From the NCBI GenBank assembly GCA_905182025.1, contig CAJJAA010000007.1, positions 1-61,019 on the forward strand: a DNA stretch of 61,019 nt, read 5' to 3'. Both the position numbers and the translations under genes were made by a program. The stretch comes from an uncultured OM182 clade bacterium (lineage in GTDB: Bacteria; Pseudomonadota; Gammaproteobacteria; Pseudomonadales; Azotimanducaceae). Shown here one piece after another: positions 37,648 to 48,492 of this stretch (position 1 is its first letter; the number at the start of each line of letters is the position of its first letter). A model generated the notes under the pieces. It had not been told where the DNA came from and ran no database searches. It was given only the letters and a program-made list of their open reading frames with translations.

Positions 37648-38268
37648 ATGAGCCAGTTTTTCTCAATTCATCCCGACAATCCGCAGCCGCGCTTGATTCA
37701 GCAGGCTGCAGACATAATTCGTAAGGGGGGTGTGATTGTTTATCCGACGGATTCTGCCTATGCCTTGGGGTGTCATATAGGCGATAAATCCGCACTTGAG
37801 CGTGTCCGTCAAATACGCCGATTAGGGCCTGATCATAACCTCAGTATGCTTTGTCGAGACTTGTCTGACCTAGGGACATATGCAAAGGTGAATAATAGTG
37901 CCTATCGCCTACTGAAAGCCTCAACGCCTGGACCTTATACGTTCATTTTGCCTGCGACACGCGAGGTGCCTAAGCGGTTGGTGCACCCGAAACGCAAAAC
38001 GATTGGGCTGCGTGTACCGGACAACAACATCTGCCGTGATTTGTTGGATGTGTTGGGAGAGCCTCTGATGACATCGACGTTGATACTCCCAGGTGAATCT
38101 GAACCGCTGTCTGACCCTTATGAGATGCGTGATTTGCTTGAGCACCAGGTAGATCTGGTCATTGACGGGGGTTACTGTGGGCTGGAGCTCACAAGCGTCA
38201 TTAATTTGGAACATGAGGCGCCGGAAATTGTCCGCGATGGTTGTGGCGACGTTTCAATATTTACTTGA
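37648..38268 (+). CDS. yciO: YciO (YrdC/Sua5-like protein)
   Basis: 206 residues close to E. coli YciO from its first residue (MSQFFSIHPDNPQPR), with IVYPTDSAYALGC, the KxR-type nucleotide-binding element in RKTIGLRVPDN, and VDLVIDGGYCG. YrdC-fold proteins make threonylcarbamoyl-AMP for tRNA t6A; YciO is a weaker-understood paralogue. An ATG at 37639 would add three residues. Confidence 0.9.
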   Translation: MSQFFSIHPDNPQPRLIQQAADIIRKGGVIVYPTDSAYALGCHIGDKSALERVRQIRRLGPDHNLSMLCRDLSDLGTYAKVNNSAYRLLKASTPGPYTFILPATREVPKRLVHPKRKTIGLRVPDNNICRDLLDVLGEPLMTSTLILPGESEPLSDPYEMRDLLEHQVDLVIDGGYCGLELTSVINLEHEAPEIVRDGCGDVSIFT

Positions 38269-38329
38269 TCGAAAGCAGTGAGTTGACAATTCAGCTAACT
38301 GTATTGGATCAACTTAATTGAGTTTGAAT

Positions 38330-38369
38330 GGCGCATTGGTTGCAGCCAACCCTTCATATATAATGCGCC
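38330..38369 (+). promoter_or_regulatory. trpS promoter inside nested inverted repeats
   Basis: TATAAT (38359-38364) with TTGGTT (38336-38341) as -35 at 17 bases. Around it lies GGCGCATT (38330-38337) / AATGCGCC (38362-38369), enclosing a second stem GGTTG (38338-38342) / CAACC (38347-38351). The repeats may be an operator or a cruciform-forming site. Confidence 0.5.
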
Positions 38370-38474
38370 AAACTATCAGCAACTTGGTTTAATGAAGATG
38401 CCTTGTCGAGGGGTCTCACAAACGATTTAGCTGCATTGATGGCTTCCACAATTCTATAATTATCAGGTGACATT

Positions 38475-39689
38475 TTGAGTTTGCTCGAATCACAGAAGCG
38501 TGTTCTGTCTGGAATGCGACCGACCGGCCATCTCCATCTCGGGCACTACCATGGCGTGTTGAAAAATTGGGTGCGTCTTCAACATGAATATGAATGTATG
38601 TTCTTTGTTGCAGATTGGCATGCGCTAACGACGCATTACGATGATCCTGAAGTTATTGAGGATAACGTTTGGACCATGGTTATCGATTGGTTGGCCGCGG
38701 GTGTGAACCCTGGGTCCGCTTCGTTATTTATCCAATCTAAAGTACCCGAACATGCCGAGTTACACTTGCTGTTGTCAATGATCACACCTTTGAGTTGGTT
38801 GGAGCGAGTACCGAGCTACAAAGATCAACAAACAAAACTGAACGAAAAGGATCTTTCGACCTACGGTTTTTTAGGCTATCCGCTGCTGCAGAGTGCTGAC
38901 ATATTGATCTACAAAGCAGGTCTCGTGCCGGTGGGTGCAGATCAGGTGCCGCATGTTGAAATGACGCGTGAGGTTGCTAGACGTTTCAATCACATTTTTG
39001 GACGAGACTCTGGTTTCGTCGAGCTGGCTGAAGTTGCGATTAAGAAGCTGGGCAGAAAGAGCTCAAAGATGTATCGCGAGTTGAGAAAAGAATTCCTCGA
39101 AAAAGGTAATCAGGAGTCACTCGAAAAAGCTCAGGCGATGCTGCAAGAACAACAGAATATCTCACTGGGCGATAGAGATCGCCTGTTTGGTTATTTAGAA
39201 GGCGGCGGTAAAGTCATTTTACCGGAACCTCAAGCGCTATTGACGGAAGCATCGGTGATGCCTGGACTTGATGGCGGCAAGATGTCTAAGTCGTATGGCA
39301 ACTTTATTTCGATGCGAGAAGATGAAGATTCCATCGTAAAGAAAATCAAGACAATGACAACGGATCCGGCCCGTGTTCGGCGCACAGACCCGGGTGACCC
39401 TGAAAAGTGTCCAGTCTTTAAGTTGCACGAAATTTATTCCGATCAAGCGCAAAAGGCTTGGGTGGTTGAGGGATGTAAGTCGGCGGGTATTGGTTGCTTA
39501 GATTGCAAGAAACCGATTATCGATGCCATCATTGACGAGCAAAAGCCGATGCGTGAAAGAGCGCGTCAGTATGAAGAAAACCCCGATCTCGTTAAATCAA
39601 TCGTCGCCGAAGGTTGTGAAAAGGCAAGAAGTGTTGCGCGAACAACACTGGAAGAAGTGCGTCAGGCAATGGGTCTTAACTACCGTTAG
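38475..39689 (+). CDS. trpS: Tryptophanyl-tRNA synthetase, long form
   Basis: 404 residues; the common bacterial form has about 330. Rossmann-fold HIGH motif in SGMRPTGHLHLGHYHG, KMSKS in LDGGKMSKSYGNF. The extra length is an insertion (about 175-250, charged and helical) between the tRNA- and ATP-binding halves, seen in several proteobacterial TrpS. The start is TTG 38475 (AGGTGA four bases upstream); ATT 38472 directly before it is less likely. scpA follows after seven bases. Confidence 0.94.
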   Translation: MSLLESQKRVLSGMRPTGHLHLGHYHGVLKNWVRLQHEYECMFFVADWHALTTHYDDPEVIEDNVWTMVIDWLAAGVNPGSASLFIQSKVPEHAELHLLLSMITPLSWLERVPSYKDQQTKLNEKDLSTYGFLGYPLLQSADILIYKAGLVPVGADQVPHVEMTREVARRFNHIFGRDSGFVELAEVAIKKLGRKSSKMYRELRKEFLEKGNQESLEKAQAMLQEQQNISLGDRDRLFGYLEGGGKVILPEPQALLTEASVMPGLDGGKMSKSYGNFISMREDEDSIVKKIKTMTTDPARVRRTDPGDPEKCPVFKLHEIYSDQAQKAWVVEGCKSAGIGCLDCKKPIIDAIIDEQKPMRERARQYEENPDLVKSIVAEGCEKARSVARTTLEEVRQAMGLNYR

Positions 39690-39696
39690 GTAAAAA

Positions 39697-40698
39697 ATGT
39701 CAGATATTCAAGACGAAGTAGACGATACATCTGCAGTGCCTGATTCGGGCGCCACTGGGCGTGAATCTGTTCCGGCTGAAGGCGCATTACAACATCAAGC
39801 TGAAGGCACGTCACAGGAGCAAGTTGAAAGCTCTGCACAAGATGACGAGCAACCGAAGGCTGTAAAGCCTCACACGCTGGGTCAGCAAGGCGAAATGCCC
39901 TTCGCGGTTGTCGACGGCACGCCGGTTACTCAGCTGCCAATGGACCTCTATATTCCCCCCGACGCATTGGAGGTAATACTTGAAGCATTTGAAGGACCAT
40001 TGGATTTATTGCTCTATCTGATCAAGCGTCAAAACCTCGATATATTAAGTATCAAGGTTGCAGAGATTACTAAACAATATATGGACTACATTGAGTTCAT
40101 GACAGATATCCAGCTCGAACTGGCGGCGGAATACCTGGTGATGGCAGCTGTGTTAGCTGAGATAAAGTCCAGAATGCTTTTGCCACGGCAGGCTGAAGAG
40201 GGCGATGATGAGGATGATCCTAGGGCGGAACTGATTCGTCGATTGCAGGAGTATGAGCGATTCAAACAGGCCGCAATGGATATTGATGATCTAAAGCGAA
40301 TGCATCGTGATTATTGGGTTGCTTCAGCAGATGCGCCCGTCATCGAAAAGGTGAGACCGCTACCTGATGTTAATTTGCAAGAGATGCTGCTGGCACTATC
40401 GAAGATACTTAAACGCGCCGATAGCTACACGAGTCATAGAATTGAGATGGAACCGCTTTCTACCCGTGAGCGTATGTCTGCAATTCTTGATCAGGTGCAA
40501 TCGGCGGGTGACCAATTTGTCCCCTTCGTTGCGTTATTTACGGTTGAAGAAGGGCGCTCTGGTGTTGTTGTCACGTTTTTGGCGATGATGGAGCTTATCA
40601 AAGAATCCCTTTTAGACATCGTGCAAACAGAAGCATTTGCGCCAATACATGTAAAAATGCGCACGGGTGATGATGCGGCGACTGAAATAAGAATATAG
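39697..40698 (+). CDS. scpA: Segregation and condensation protein A
   Basis: 333 residues. The kleisin subunit that joins SMC and ScpB. Residues 1-75 are a Gln/Glu/Ala-rich low-complexity extension. The ScpA core starts at LEAFEGPLDLLLYLIKRQNLD and ends in a winged helix (FLAMMELIKESLLDIVQTE). It lies seven bases after trpS. Its stop codon is part of the left arm of a long inverted repeat. Confidence 0.94.
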   Translation: MSDIQDEVDDTSAVPDSGATGRESVPAEGALQHQAEGTSQEQVESSAQDDEQPKAVKPHTLGQQGEMPFAVVDGTPVTQLPMDLYIPPDALEVILEAFEGPLDLLLYLIKRQNLDILSIKVAEITKQYMDYIEFMTDIQLELAAEYLVMAAVLAEIKSRMLLPRQAEEGDDEDDPRAELIRRLQEYERFKQAAMDIDDLKRMHRDYWVASADAPVIEKVRPLPDVNLQEMLLALSKILKRADSYTSHRIEMEPLSTRERMSAILDQVQSAGDQFVPFVALFTVEEGRSGVVVTFLAMMELIKESLLDIVQTEAFAPIHVKMRTGDDAATEIRI

Positions 40699-40799
40699 TC
40701 GTTCGAATAAACAGCATAACGGCCTCTGCTGACTTTTATCTGATGACAATTAAGTGCTCAACTGTTGACCGCTAACTGAACTTATATTCGAGCGACTAT
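40695..40799. repeat. Long inverted repeat between scpA and scpB
   Basis: ATAGTCGTTCGAATA (40695-40709) and TATTCGAGCGACTAT (40785-40799) are inverted copies matching at 14 of 15 positions, 75 bases apart. The left arm includes the scpA stop. It could fold into a long RNA hairpin or be a small MITE-like element; no T-run follows the right arm. Confidence 0.6.
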
Positions 40800-40865
40800 T
40801 AAGCGATTACTCGAACTTTTACTCAAGATTTGAACGTAACTACTAAAAAGAGAATGTTGTAAAGC

Positions 40866-41832
<967 letters not shown>

Positions 41833-41840
<8 letters not shown>

Positions 41841-42576
41841 AAAGCTTCAAAAAGTTCTAGCTAACATGGGTATGGGAAGTCGCCGAGGTCTCGAAGTATG
41901 GATTACGGAAGGTCGCATTCGAGTCAATGGCAAGGTCGCGAAACTCGGTGATCGAGTCGAAGAGGATGACCATATTATGGTGGATGGAAAACCCATTCGC
42001 TATGAGCAACCCAAACATCGATACCTGATTTATAACAAACCTTCTAATGAGATTTGTTCCCGTGATGACCCTGAGGGTCGAAAGTCTGTATTTGATAAGT
42101 TGCCACGCTTGAAAAAGCAGCGTTGGATATCTGTGGGTCGGCTTGATTATTCAACATCCGGGCTGCTGATTTTTACGACAGATGGAGAGCTCGCTAATAA
42201 ACTCATGCACCCCTCGTCAAAAATTGACCGAGAATATGCGGTCAGAATACTCGGCGATGTCACTGAGGAAATACTCAATAATATGCGAGAAGGCGTTCTT
42301 CTTGATGACGGCATGGCAAAGTTTACAGATATTCAGAAAGGTCGTGATGAAGAAAGTGCCAATGAATGGTACTACGTTGTCTTGATGGACGGTCGTAATC
42401 GAGAGGTTAGGCGCTTGTGGGAGTCGCAGGGTCTAACAGTGAGTCGGCTAAAGCGTGTTCGTTATGGTCACTTTTTTCTCCCGTCGGCGGTTAAAGCGGG
42501 CCAATATACCGATTTAAAAGCAAAAGACATTCGGCTTCTCTACGAGATGGCCGGTGTAAAGCGTAATCGCCGTTAG
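41833..42576 (+). CDS. rluB: 23S rRNA pseudouridine synthase RluB
   Basis: 247 residues. An N-terminal S4 RNA-binding domain (KLQKVLANMGMGSRRGLE) is followed by the RsuA/RluB-type catalytic domain with the active Asp in VGRLDYSTSGLLIFTTDG. E. coli RluB modifies U2605 of 23S rRNA. The start is GTG 41833, inside the last codons of scpB, so the two are coupled. Confidence 0.92.
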
Positions 42577-42591
42577 AAATCGTCGTTAACA

Positions 42592-42695
42592 GCCTTCATT
42601 AAGAATATCGCTGAAGGCGCTCGTTAAGTGCCGCGATGCTGCTGCTGATGTCATAAGATAATGACACTTAGCGAGTAGCGGGTCGGACTTCCCGC
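42592..42695. terminator. Hairpins between converging rluB and yciK
   Basis: Three perfect stems: GCCTTC / GAAGGC (42592-42597 and 42613-42618), TGTCAT / ATGACA (42649-42654 and 42661-42666), GCGGG / CCCGC (42678-42682 and 42691-42695). The genes converge here, so a two-way transcript end is likely, although strong T-runs are missing. Confidence 0.45.
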
Positions 42696-42709
42696 GTGAC
42701 TGTTTCCGG

Positions 42710-43456
42710 TTATGCGAGCCAATCAGGGGTAAATGTCTGCCCCTGTTCTGACAAGCTGTCGTCATTCATTAAGTAAAGATACAACGGCATAAGTTCATCG
42801 GCCGTTTTAAGTGTCATTGGGTTTTCTGTTGGGAATGCCGCTGCACGCATCCTTGTTCGCGTGCCGCCGGGATTAAGAATGTTAAAGCGAATGTCAGAGG
42901 TGTTTTGCATTTCGTCTGCCAGCAGCTTTGCATAGCCCTCGAGTGCGTATTTTGAAACAGAGTAAGCGCCCCAGTAGGCTCGTGGCATGGTGCCGACACC
43001 AGAGCTGGTGAAAATTACTGATGCGCTTGGCGCTAACCTTAGGACGGGCATAAGGATGCGCGTCATGATGCAGACAGCGTTTAGATTCACCTGCATGACC
43101 CTAAGCCAAGTATTCATATCATAGTGTTCAACGGGCACACGATCGCCGAGGATGGCTGCATTGTGTAAGACACCATCGAGTTTGGTGTACTTCTCAAGTA
43201 TGACATCTGTCATTTCCTGCATTTCGAGCGGTTGGGCGGATGCTAGGTCCATGGGTACAATGGCTGGCTCGGGTGAACCTTGGTGGGTAATCTCATCATA
43301 AACAGCTTCAAGTTTAGACGTCGTTCTTCCTAACAGTATGACTGTGGCGCCATGTGCTGCGTAGGTAAGGCTGGCCTGCCGGCCTATGCCATCGCCAGCG
43401 CCCGTGATTAAGATTGTTTTACCCTCAAGGCAGCCGTTAGCGGCGGAGTATGTCAT
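42710..43456 (-). CDS. yciK: Short-chain dehydrogenase/reductase YciK
   Basis: 248 residues of the classical SDR fold: cofactor loop TGAGDGIGRQAS, NAAILG, catalytic Ser/Tyr/Lys in TSSGVGTMPRAYWGAYSVSK. The length and position near ubiG match E. coli YciK, an oxidoreductase of unknown substrate. It is 46 bases downstream of ubiG in the same direction; in Pseudomonas-like genomes a MupP phosphatase gene lies between the two. Confidence 0.88.
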   Translation of the reverse strand: MTYSAANGCLEGKTILITGAGDGIGRQASLTYAAHGATVILLGRTTSKLEAVYDEITHQGSPEPAIVPMDLASAQPLEMQEMTDVILEKYTKLDGVLHNAAILGDRVPVEHYDMNTWLRVMQVNLNAVCIMTRILMPVLRLAPSASVIFTSSGVGTMPRAYWGAYSVSKYALEGYAKLLADEMQNTSDIRFNILNPGGTRTRMRAAAFPTENPMTLKTADELMPLYLYLMNDDSLSEQGQTFTPDWLA

Positions 43457-43502
43457 TGATTTTCCATCGAGTTAGTTGAAGCTAAAGTTGTTAAAGCTAA
43501 CG

Positions 43503-44225
43503 TTAAGCGGGTTTGACTGCGTGTACGAGATAGTTGACGTCAGTATCTTTACCTAAGCTGTATCGCTTTGTTAGCGGATTATAAGTCATGCCGGTGATGT
43601 TCATAAGATCTAGGTCGCACTGGCGCAGCCAAGTGCCGATCTCAGAAGGCTTGATGAACTTGCCGTAGTCGTGCGTGCCTTTGGGTACCATACCCGTCAC
43701 GTACTCGGCACCGAGCACCATGAGCAAATAGGCTTTGGGGTTCTTGTTGATGGTTGAAAGAAATAAATGACCACCTGGCTTTAGCAGTTTTGTGCAGGCA
43801 GCAATAACTGATGCAGGGTCAGGGACATGTTCCATCATTTCCAGGCAGGTGACGACATCGAAGCTGCCGGGGTGTTTGTCTGCGTACGACTCAACGGTGG
43901 TTTGCTCATAGTTGATTGCCAAGTTTGATTCGTGCCGATGCATTTTTGCTACTTGAAGGGGCTTTGGTGCCATATCGATGCCGGTGACTTGAGCGCCAGA
44001 ATTTGCCAATGCTTCAGTCAAAATGCCGCCGCCGCAGCCAACATCAAGAACGGATTTGTCCGCCAGTGTCGATCGGCTTTCTATGTAGGACATCCTTAGA
44101 GGGTTGATGTCGTGTAGTGTTTTGAACTCACTTTCGGTATCCCACCATTTGCGAGCAAGTTCATCAAACTTGGCCACCTCGGATGGATCAACATTTTCTT
44201 GTTGGGTCGGTTGTTCTAGTGTCAC
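43503..44225 (-). CDS. ubiG: Ubiquinone biosynthesis O-methyltransferase UbiG
   Basis: 240 residues, a SAM methyltransferase performing both O-methylations of the ubiquinone ring. VDPSEVAKFDELARKWWD at the start, SAM-binding LDVGCGGGILTEALA, MEMMEHVPDP-type post-motif (LEMMEHVPDP), and HDYGKFIKPSEI. I choose GTG 44225, which overlaps the mtaD stop as GTGA and has AGGAA eight bases upstream; the longer frame to 44285 lies inside mtaD. Confidence 0.94.
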   Translation of the reverse strand: MTLEQPTQQENVDPSEVAKFDELARKWWDTESEFKTLHDINPLRMSYIESRSTLADKSVLDVGCGGGILTEALANSGAQVTGIDMAPKPLQVAKMHRHESNLAINYEQTTVESYADKHPGSFDVVTCLEMMEHVPDPASVIAACTKLLKPGGHLFLSTINKNPKAYLLMVLGAEYVTGMVPKGTHDYGKFIKPSEIGTWLRQCDLDLMNITGMTYNPLTKRYSLGKDTDVNYLVHAVKPA

Positions 44226-45571
44226 GTTGCTGTTCCTGTATGAGTGCCTGATTGAGTTGCTGCCTGCCGGATACTTTGGTGCCATCGACTCACTTTGTCG
44301 GTCAGTGCCGCAGTATCTAATTGTGTCAGTTTACGATCCTTCAGTAGCCGTTGTCCGTTAATCCACACATCGGTGACATGACTGCCGTTGGCACTATAAA
44401 CAATTTGTGAAATCGGGTTATGTACGGGCTGCAATTCTAAGGGTGACATGTCTATGGCAACGACGTCGGCCTGTTTGCCTATTTCAAGGCTGCCGACTTG
44501 GCTGTCGATGCCGAGTAGTTTTGCGCCATTGATCGTCCCCATGCTTAATGCCTGTGCTGCTGAGATACTGGTTGGGTCGAGTGTGACGCCCTTTGACAGG
44601 AGCGCAGCACTTCTAATCTCGGCCAGCATATCGAGGTTGTTATTGGATGCTGAGCCATCAGTCCCAACGGCGACATTCACGCCGTTTTTTAGGAGTTTGT
44701 CGATGGGGCAGAAGCCGCTCGCCAGTTTGAGATTTGAGTCCGGGCAATGTGCGACGTGAACCTGATTGGCGGACAGTAGCTGGATCTCTTCATCATTCAG
44801 TTGTGTCATGTGAACAGTCTGTAGCAGTGAGCTGAAAAGACCGTGATTATAGATGCGTTGTAAAGGGCGTTGATCTGACTCTGACAGCACCTCGGAGGCG
44901 GTTTCGTGTAAATGCAGGTGTACGGGTATGTTGTGAGCTTGTGATTGTTTGGCGATTTCTTCAAAGCCTCGGTCGGACACCGAGTAAGGCGCGTGTGGCG
45001 CCAGTGCTGGATATATTTGTGGGTGGTGCTTGTATTGATCGTGGAATTGCATTGCTTTGCTCAAGTGTTCATCTTCGTCATTGGCCCAATTCGTCGCGAA
45101 CTGGACGATGGGGCAAGCTATTTGACCTCTAAAATGGTGATCATCAAACGCAGCTGCAACCGCGTTGGGGAAGAAATAAGAATCAGCCGTGCAGGTTGTG
45201 CCGGACGAGATCATTTCGGCGATAGCCAGTGTTGTCCCATCGTAGACAAAGTCGTGGCAAACCAATGCGCCTTCGATTGGCCAGATGTAGTTTTCAAGCC
45301 AATCCATTAGCGATTTATCATCAGCATAACCTCTGAGTAGGGACATCGCGGCGTGACTATGCGTATTGATTAACCCCGGCATGACGGCGTGTTGTGTTAG
45401 GTCTTCGATGGCCAGGCCCGGGTGGTTATCATGTGCTTGTTGGTGGGGACAGATATCGATGATCAAATTGTTGCTAATGACCAAGCTATGATCTTCTAGG
45501 ACTATACCTTCTGGAACGACAGGAATGAGCCATTTTGTGTCAATGATAAAGCTGTTTTTATTGGTATCCAT
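44222..45571 (-). CDS. mtaD: 5-methylthioadenosine/S-adenosylhomocysteine deaminase (TRZ/ATZ amidohydrolase)
   Basis: 449 residues of the metal-dependent amidohydrolase superfamily: NTHSHAAMSLLRGYADD (metal His pair), VHLHLHETASE, VAHCPDSNLKLASG, and GTDGSASNNNLDML with the catalytic Asp. Close to deaminases acting on methylthioadenosine and S-adenosylhomocysteine. Being coupled to the SAM-using ubiG, it may help remove the SAM by-product (inference). ATG 45571; divergent from gyrA. Confidence 0.88.
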   Translation of the reverse strand: MDTNKNSFIIDTKWLIPVVPEGIVLEDHSLVISNNLIIDICPHQQAHDNHPGLAIEDLTQHAVMPGLINTHSHAAMSLLRGYADDKSLMDWLENYIWPIEGALVCHDFVYDGTTLAIAEMISSGTTCTADSYFFPNAVAAAFDDHHFRGQIACPIVQFATNWANDEDEHLSKAMQFHDQYKHHPQIYPALAPHAPYSVSDRGFEEIAKQSQAHNIPVHLHLHETASEVLSESDQRPLQRIYNHGLFSSLLQTVHMTQLNDEEIQLLSANQVHVAHCPDSNLKLASGFCPIDKLLKNGVNVAVGTDGSASNNNLDMLAEIRSAALLSKGVTLDPTSISAAQALSMGTINGAKLLGIDSQVGSLEIGKQADVVAIDMSPLELQPVHNPISQIVYSANGSHVTDVWINGQRLLKDRKLTQLDTAALTDKVSRWHQSIRQAATQSGTHTGTAT

Positions 45572-45796
45572 TTCGTGATTATAACAGAGTGTAATTTAGC
45601 GTTTATAGGTTGTCTCGTGTTACAATGCTGGTCTTGTAGGGGGGATTATTGGATGTTGACGTTTTCTGTCAATACTTCAGCTGATTAACATCTCTCGAAC
45701 TCACAGGTTTTTCAAAAGTGCGATCGTTGGAATCTGATTTCATTCGCGTTTTTGTGCAAACTTTTAAGTAAATTTGGTCGTAGAACCCGCTAATTA

Positions 45797-48490
45797 ATGT
45801 CTGAATTCGAGTCCGATATAACTACCGTCAACATCGAGGATGAACTTAAGCAATCCTATTTGGATTATGCGATGAGTGTTATCGTCGGTCGTGCTTTGCC
45901 TGATGTTCGTGATGGACTCAAGCCTGTCCATAGGCGTGTGTTATTCGCCATGAATGATCTGAATAACGCCTACAACCGACCTTATATGAAGTCTGCTCGA
46001 ATCGTTGGAGACGTCATTGGTAAATATCACCCCCATGGCGATACCGCAGCCTACGATACGATCGTTCGAATGGCTCAGTCATTTAGCATGCGCTACCCAC
46101 TTGTCGATGGTCAGGGAAACTTTGGTTCCCTTGACGGTGATAGTGCTGCGGCAATGCGGTATACCGAAATTCGAATGGAGAAGATCGCGCACGAATTGCT
46201 AGCGGATCTTGATAAAGAAACGGTCGATTTCGTTGATAATTACGATGGCACTCTACAGATGCCTTCAGTATTGCCATCAAGAGTGCCTAACCTTTTGGTG
46301 AATGGCTCCAGTGGTATCGCTGTTGGTATGGCGACAAATATTCCGCCTCACAATATTGTTGAAGTTATTAACGGCTGTCTGGCGTTAATCGAAAACCCTG
46401 ACATCGACATTGACGGGTTAATGGAACACATCCAGGGGCCTGACTTTCCAACAGGCGCAATCATTAACGGTCGCGGTGGTATTGTTCAAGCGTATAGAAC
46501 AGGCCGAGGTCGAATACAAGTTCGCGCGCTCTGTGAAGTGATCGTCAATGAAAAGACGAATCGTGAAACAATCATTATTAAAGAGATTCCTTATCAGTTA
46601 AATCGGGCTCGATTGATCGAGAAGATCGCTGAACTTGTTAAGGAAAAGAAATTGGAAGGCATTTCTGAGCTCAGAGATGAATCCTCGACAGATACGCGTA
46701 TTGTTATCGAGTTAAAGCGTGGCGAAGTCGGTGAGGTCATACTCAACAATCTCTACGCTCAAACACAGCTTCAAAGTGTCTTTGGTATCAATATCGTTGC
46801 GCTCGTCGATGGTGAACCGAAGGTCCTCAATCTTAAAGAAGTGCTCGAATCATTTGTGCTTCATCGGCGCGAAGTTATTACTCGCCGAACGGTATTCTTA
46901 TTACGCAAAGCCCGCGCTCGAGGCCATGTTTTAGAAGGTCTCGCGGTTGCATTATCGAATATTGATCCGGTTATTGAGCTGATTAAGACTTCTGCAAACG
47001 CAAGCGAAGCCAAAGAAAAGCTGATCGCAACAGCGTGGCGCTCAGAAAACGTGGCGAAGATGCTGGAATCAGCAGGTCCCGATGCTGCAAGGCCTGATGG
47101 CCTGGAAGCGCAGTATGGCTTCAAAGCGAACGGAGACTATTTCCTCTCGCCTGAGCAGGCCCAAGCGATTTTGGAAATGCGTTTAAATCGATTGACGGGT
47201 CTTGAGCAAGATAGACTCATCGACGAGTACGCTGAAATTATTAAAACAATCGCTGAACTTCTGCTGATTCTCGATAATACAGAACGTTTGATGGAAATTA
47301 TTCAGGAAGAACTCGTTGCGGTCCGAGATGAGTATGGTGATGAGCGATTAACTGAAATTGTTGGCACGCAAGAAGATTTAACGATCGAAGATTTGATCAC
47401 TGAGCAAGACATGGTAGTGACGCTTTCGAACGCGGGTTACGCCAAGACGCAACCGATTATTGATTACCAGGCCCAGAAAAGGGGCGGAAGGGGTCGATCA
47501 GCGAGCGCTGTTAAAGAAGAAGATTATATCGAGCGGTTGCTGGTGGCCAGCACCCACGACACGATTTTGTGCTTCACGAATAAGGGTAAAGTTTACTGGT
47601 TGCGTACCTTCCATATCCCCGTTGCGAGTAGAGCAGCGCGTGGTAGACCGATGATCAATATCTTGCCATTAAGTGAGGATGAACGTATTACCGCGATGTT
47701 ACCGGTTGACGAATACGTTGAGGACAAGTTTGTCTTTATGGCAACGATGAACGGCACAGTGAAGAAAACGCCACTGATGGACTTTTCAAGACAACGCACG
47801 TCCGGTTTGATTGCGATCGAATTGGAAGATGATAATACCCTCATCGGCGTTGCTATTACCGACGGCGAATCGGATGTCATGCTGTTTAGCAGTGGCGGTA
47901 AAGTGATTCGGTTTAAAGAGTCGGATGTTCGCGCCATGGGAAGAACCGCTCGAGGTGTTCGAGGCATTAAATTAAAGACTGAACAAACGGTGATCTCGCT
48001 GATTATTCCTCAACAAGATGGTGAAATACTGATTGCGAGTGAGCAAGGTTTTGGTAAGCGCAGTCGTTTAGAGGATTATTCGGTTATTGGCCGCGGCGGT
48101 CAGGGTGTCATCGGCATGAAGCTGAATGAACGTAATGGTTCAGTTGTTGGTGCTATTCAAATGTTTGAGGGCGACGAAGTGATTCTGATCAGTGATCAGG
48201 GCACATTGGTTCGAACTCGCGGCGAAGAAGTGTCTGTCCAGGGTCGAAATACACAAGGTGTTAGGCTAATCAATGTGGGTTCTGAAGAGCATTTGGTCGG
48301 TCTGGCGAGAGTCGAAGAGCCTGATGAAGTAATTTTCGATGCTGACGCCGATCTTGATGACGCGCTTGAAAACGACCTCGACAACGATGCCGAGAAAACA
48401 GTCGACGCGGAAGATGGAACGACGTCTTCAAGCGATACTGATTCAGCGAGCGACAGTTCTGCTTCAGATACACCTGATTCTCAGGAATAA
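45797..48490 (+). CDS. gyrA: DNA gyrase subunit A
   Basis: 897 residues. Winged-helix and tower domains with catalytic Tyr in [10 protein letters not shown]; the GyrA box QKRGGRG begins the C-terminal DNA-wrapping domain. The quinolone region reads [15 protein letters not shown]: Thr at the Ser83 position and Asp87 kept. The last 55 residues are a strongly acidic Asp/Ser tail. ATG 45797 lacks a clear Shine-Dalgarno. It heads the rightward gyrA-pheA-hisC-tyrA-cmk-rpsA run; pheA starts two bases after its stop. Confidence 0.97.
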   Translation: MSEFESDITTVNIEDELKQSYLDYAMSVIVGRALPDVRDGLKPVHRRVLFAMNDLNNAYNRPYMKSARIVGDVIGKYHPHGDTAAYDTIVRMAQSFSMRYPLVDGQGNFGSLDGDSAAAMRYTEIRMEKIAHELLADLDKETVDFVDNYDGTLQMPSVLPSRVPNLLVNGSSGIAVGMATNIPPHNIVEVINGCLALIENPDIDIDGLMEHIQGPDFPTGAIINGRGGIVQAYRTGRGRIQVRALCEVIVNEKTNRETIIIKEIPYQLNRARLIEKIAELVKEKKLEGISELRDESSTDTRIVIELKRGEVGEVILNNLYAQTQLQSVFGINIVALVDGEPKVLNLKEVLESFVLHRREVITRRTVFLLRKARARGHVLEGLAVALSNIDPVIELIKTSANASEAKEKLIATAWRSENVAKMLESAGPDAARPDGLEAQYGFKANGDYFLSPEQAQAILEMRLNRLTGLEQDRLIDEYAEIIKTIAELLLILDNTERLMEIIQEELVAVRDEYGDERLTEIVGTQEDLTIEDLITEQDMVVTLSNAGYAKTQPIIDYQAQKRGGRGRSASAVKEEDYIERLLVASTHDTILCFTNKGKVYWLRTFHIPVASRAARGRPMINILPLSEDERITAMLPVDEYVEDKFVFMATMNGTVKKTPLMDFSRQRTSGLIAIELEDDNTLIGVAITDGESDVMLFSSGGKVIRFKESDVRAMGRTARGVRGIKLKTEQTVISLIIPQQDGEILIASEQGFGKRSRLEDYSVIGRGGQGVIGMKLNERNGSVVGAIQMFEGDEVILISDQGTLVRTRGEEVSVQGRNTQGVRLINVGSEEHLVGLARVEEPDEVIFDADADLDDALENDLDNDAEKTVDAEDGTTSSSDTDSASDSSASDTPDSQE

Positions 48491-48492
48491 AA

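Noticed and set aside
44941-45310. Rightward open frames within mtaD
   Set aside because: Antisense to an intact amidohydrolase gene with all metal ligands.
45600-45796. A specific gyrA promoter
   Set aside because: TACAAT near 45622 and TTGAC further on have no partner box at proper spacing, so I cannot place it.
46040-46090. Thr at the Ser83 position of GyrA as a quinolone-resistance change
   Set aside because: Thr83 is the normal residue in susceptible Pseudomonas and related bacteria; Asp87 is unchanged.
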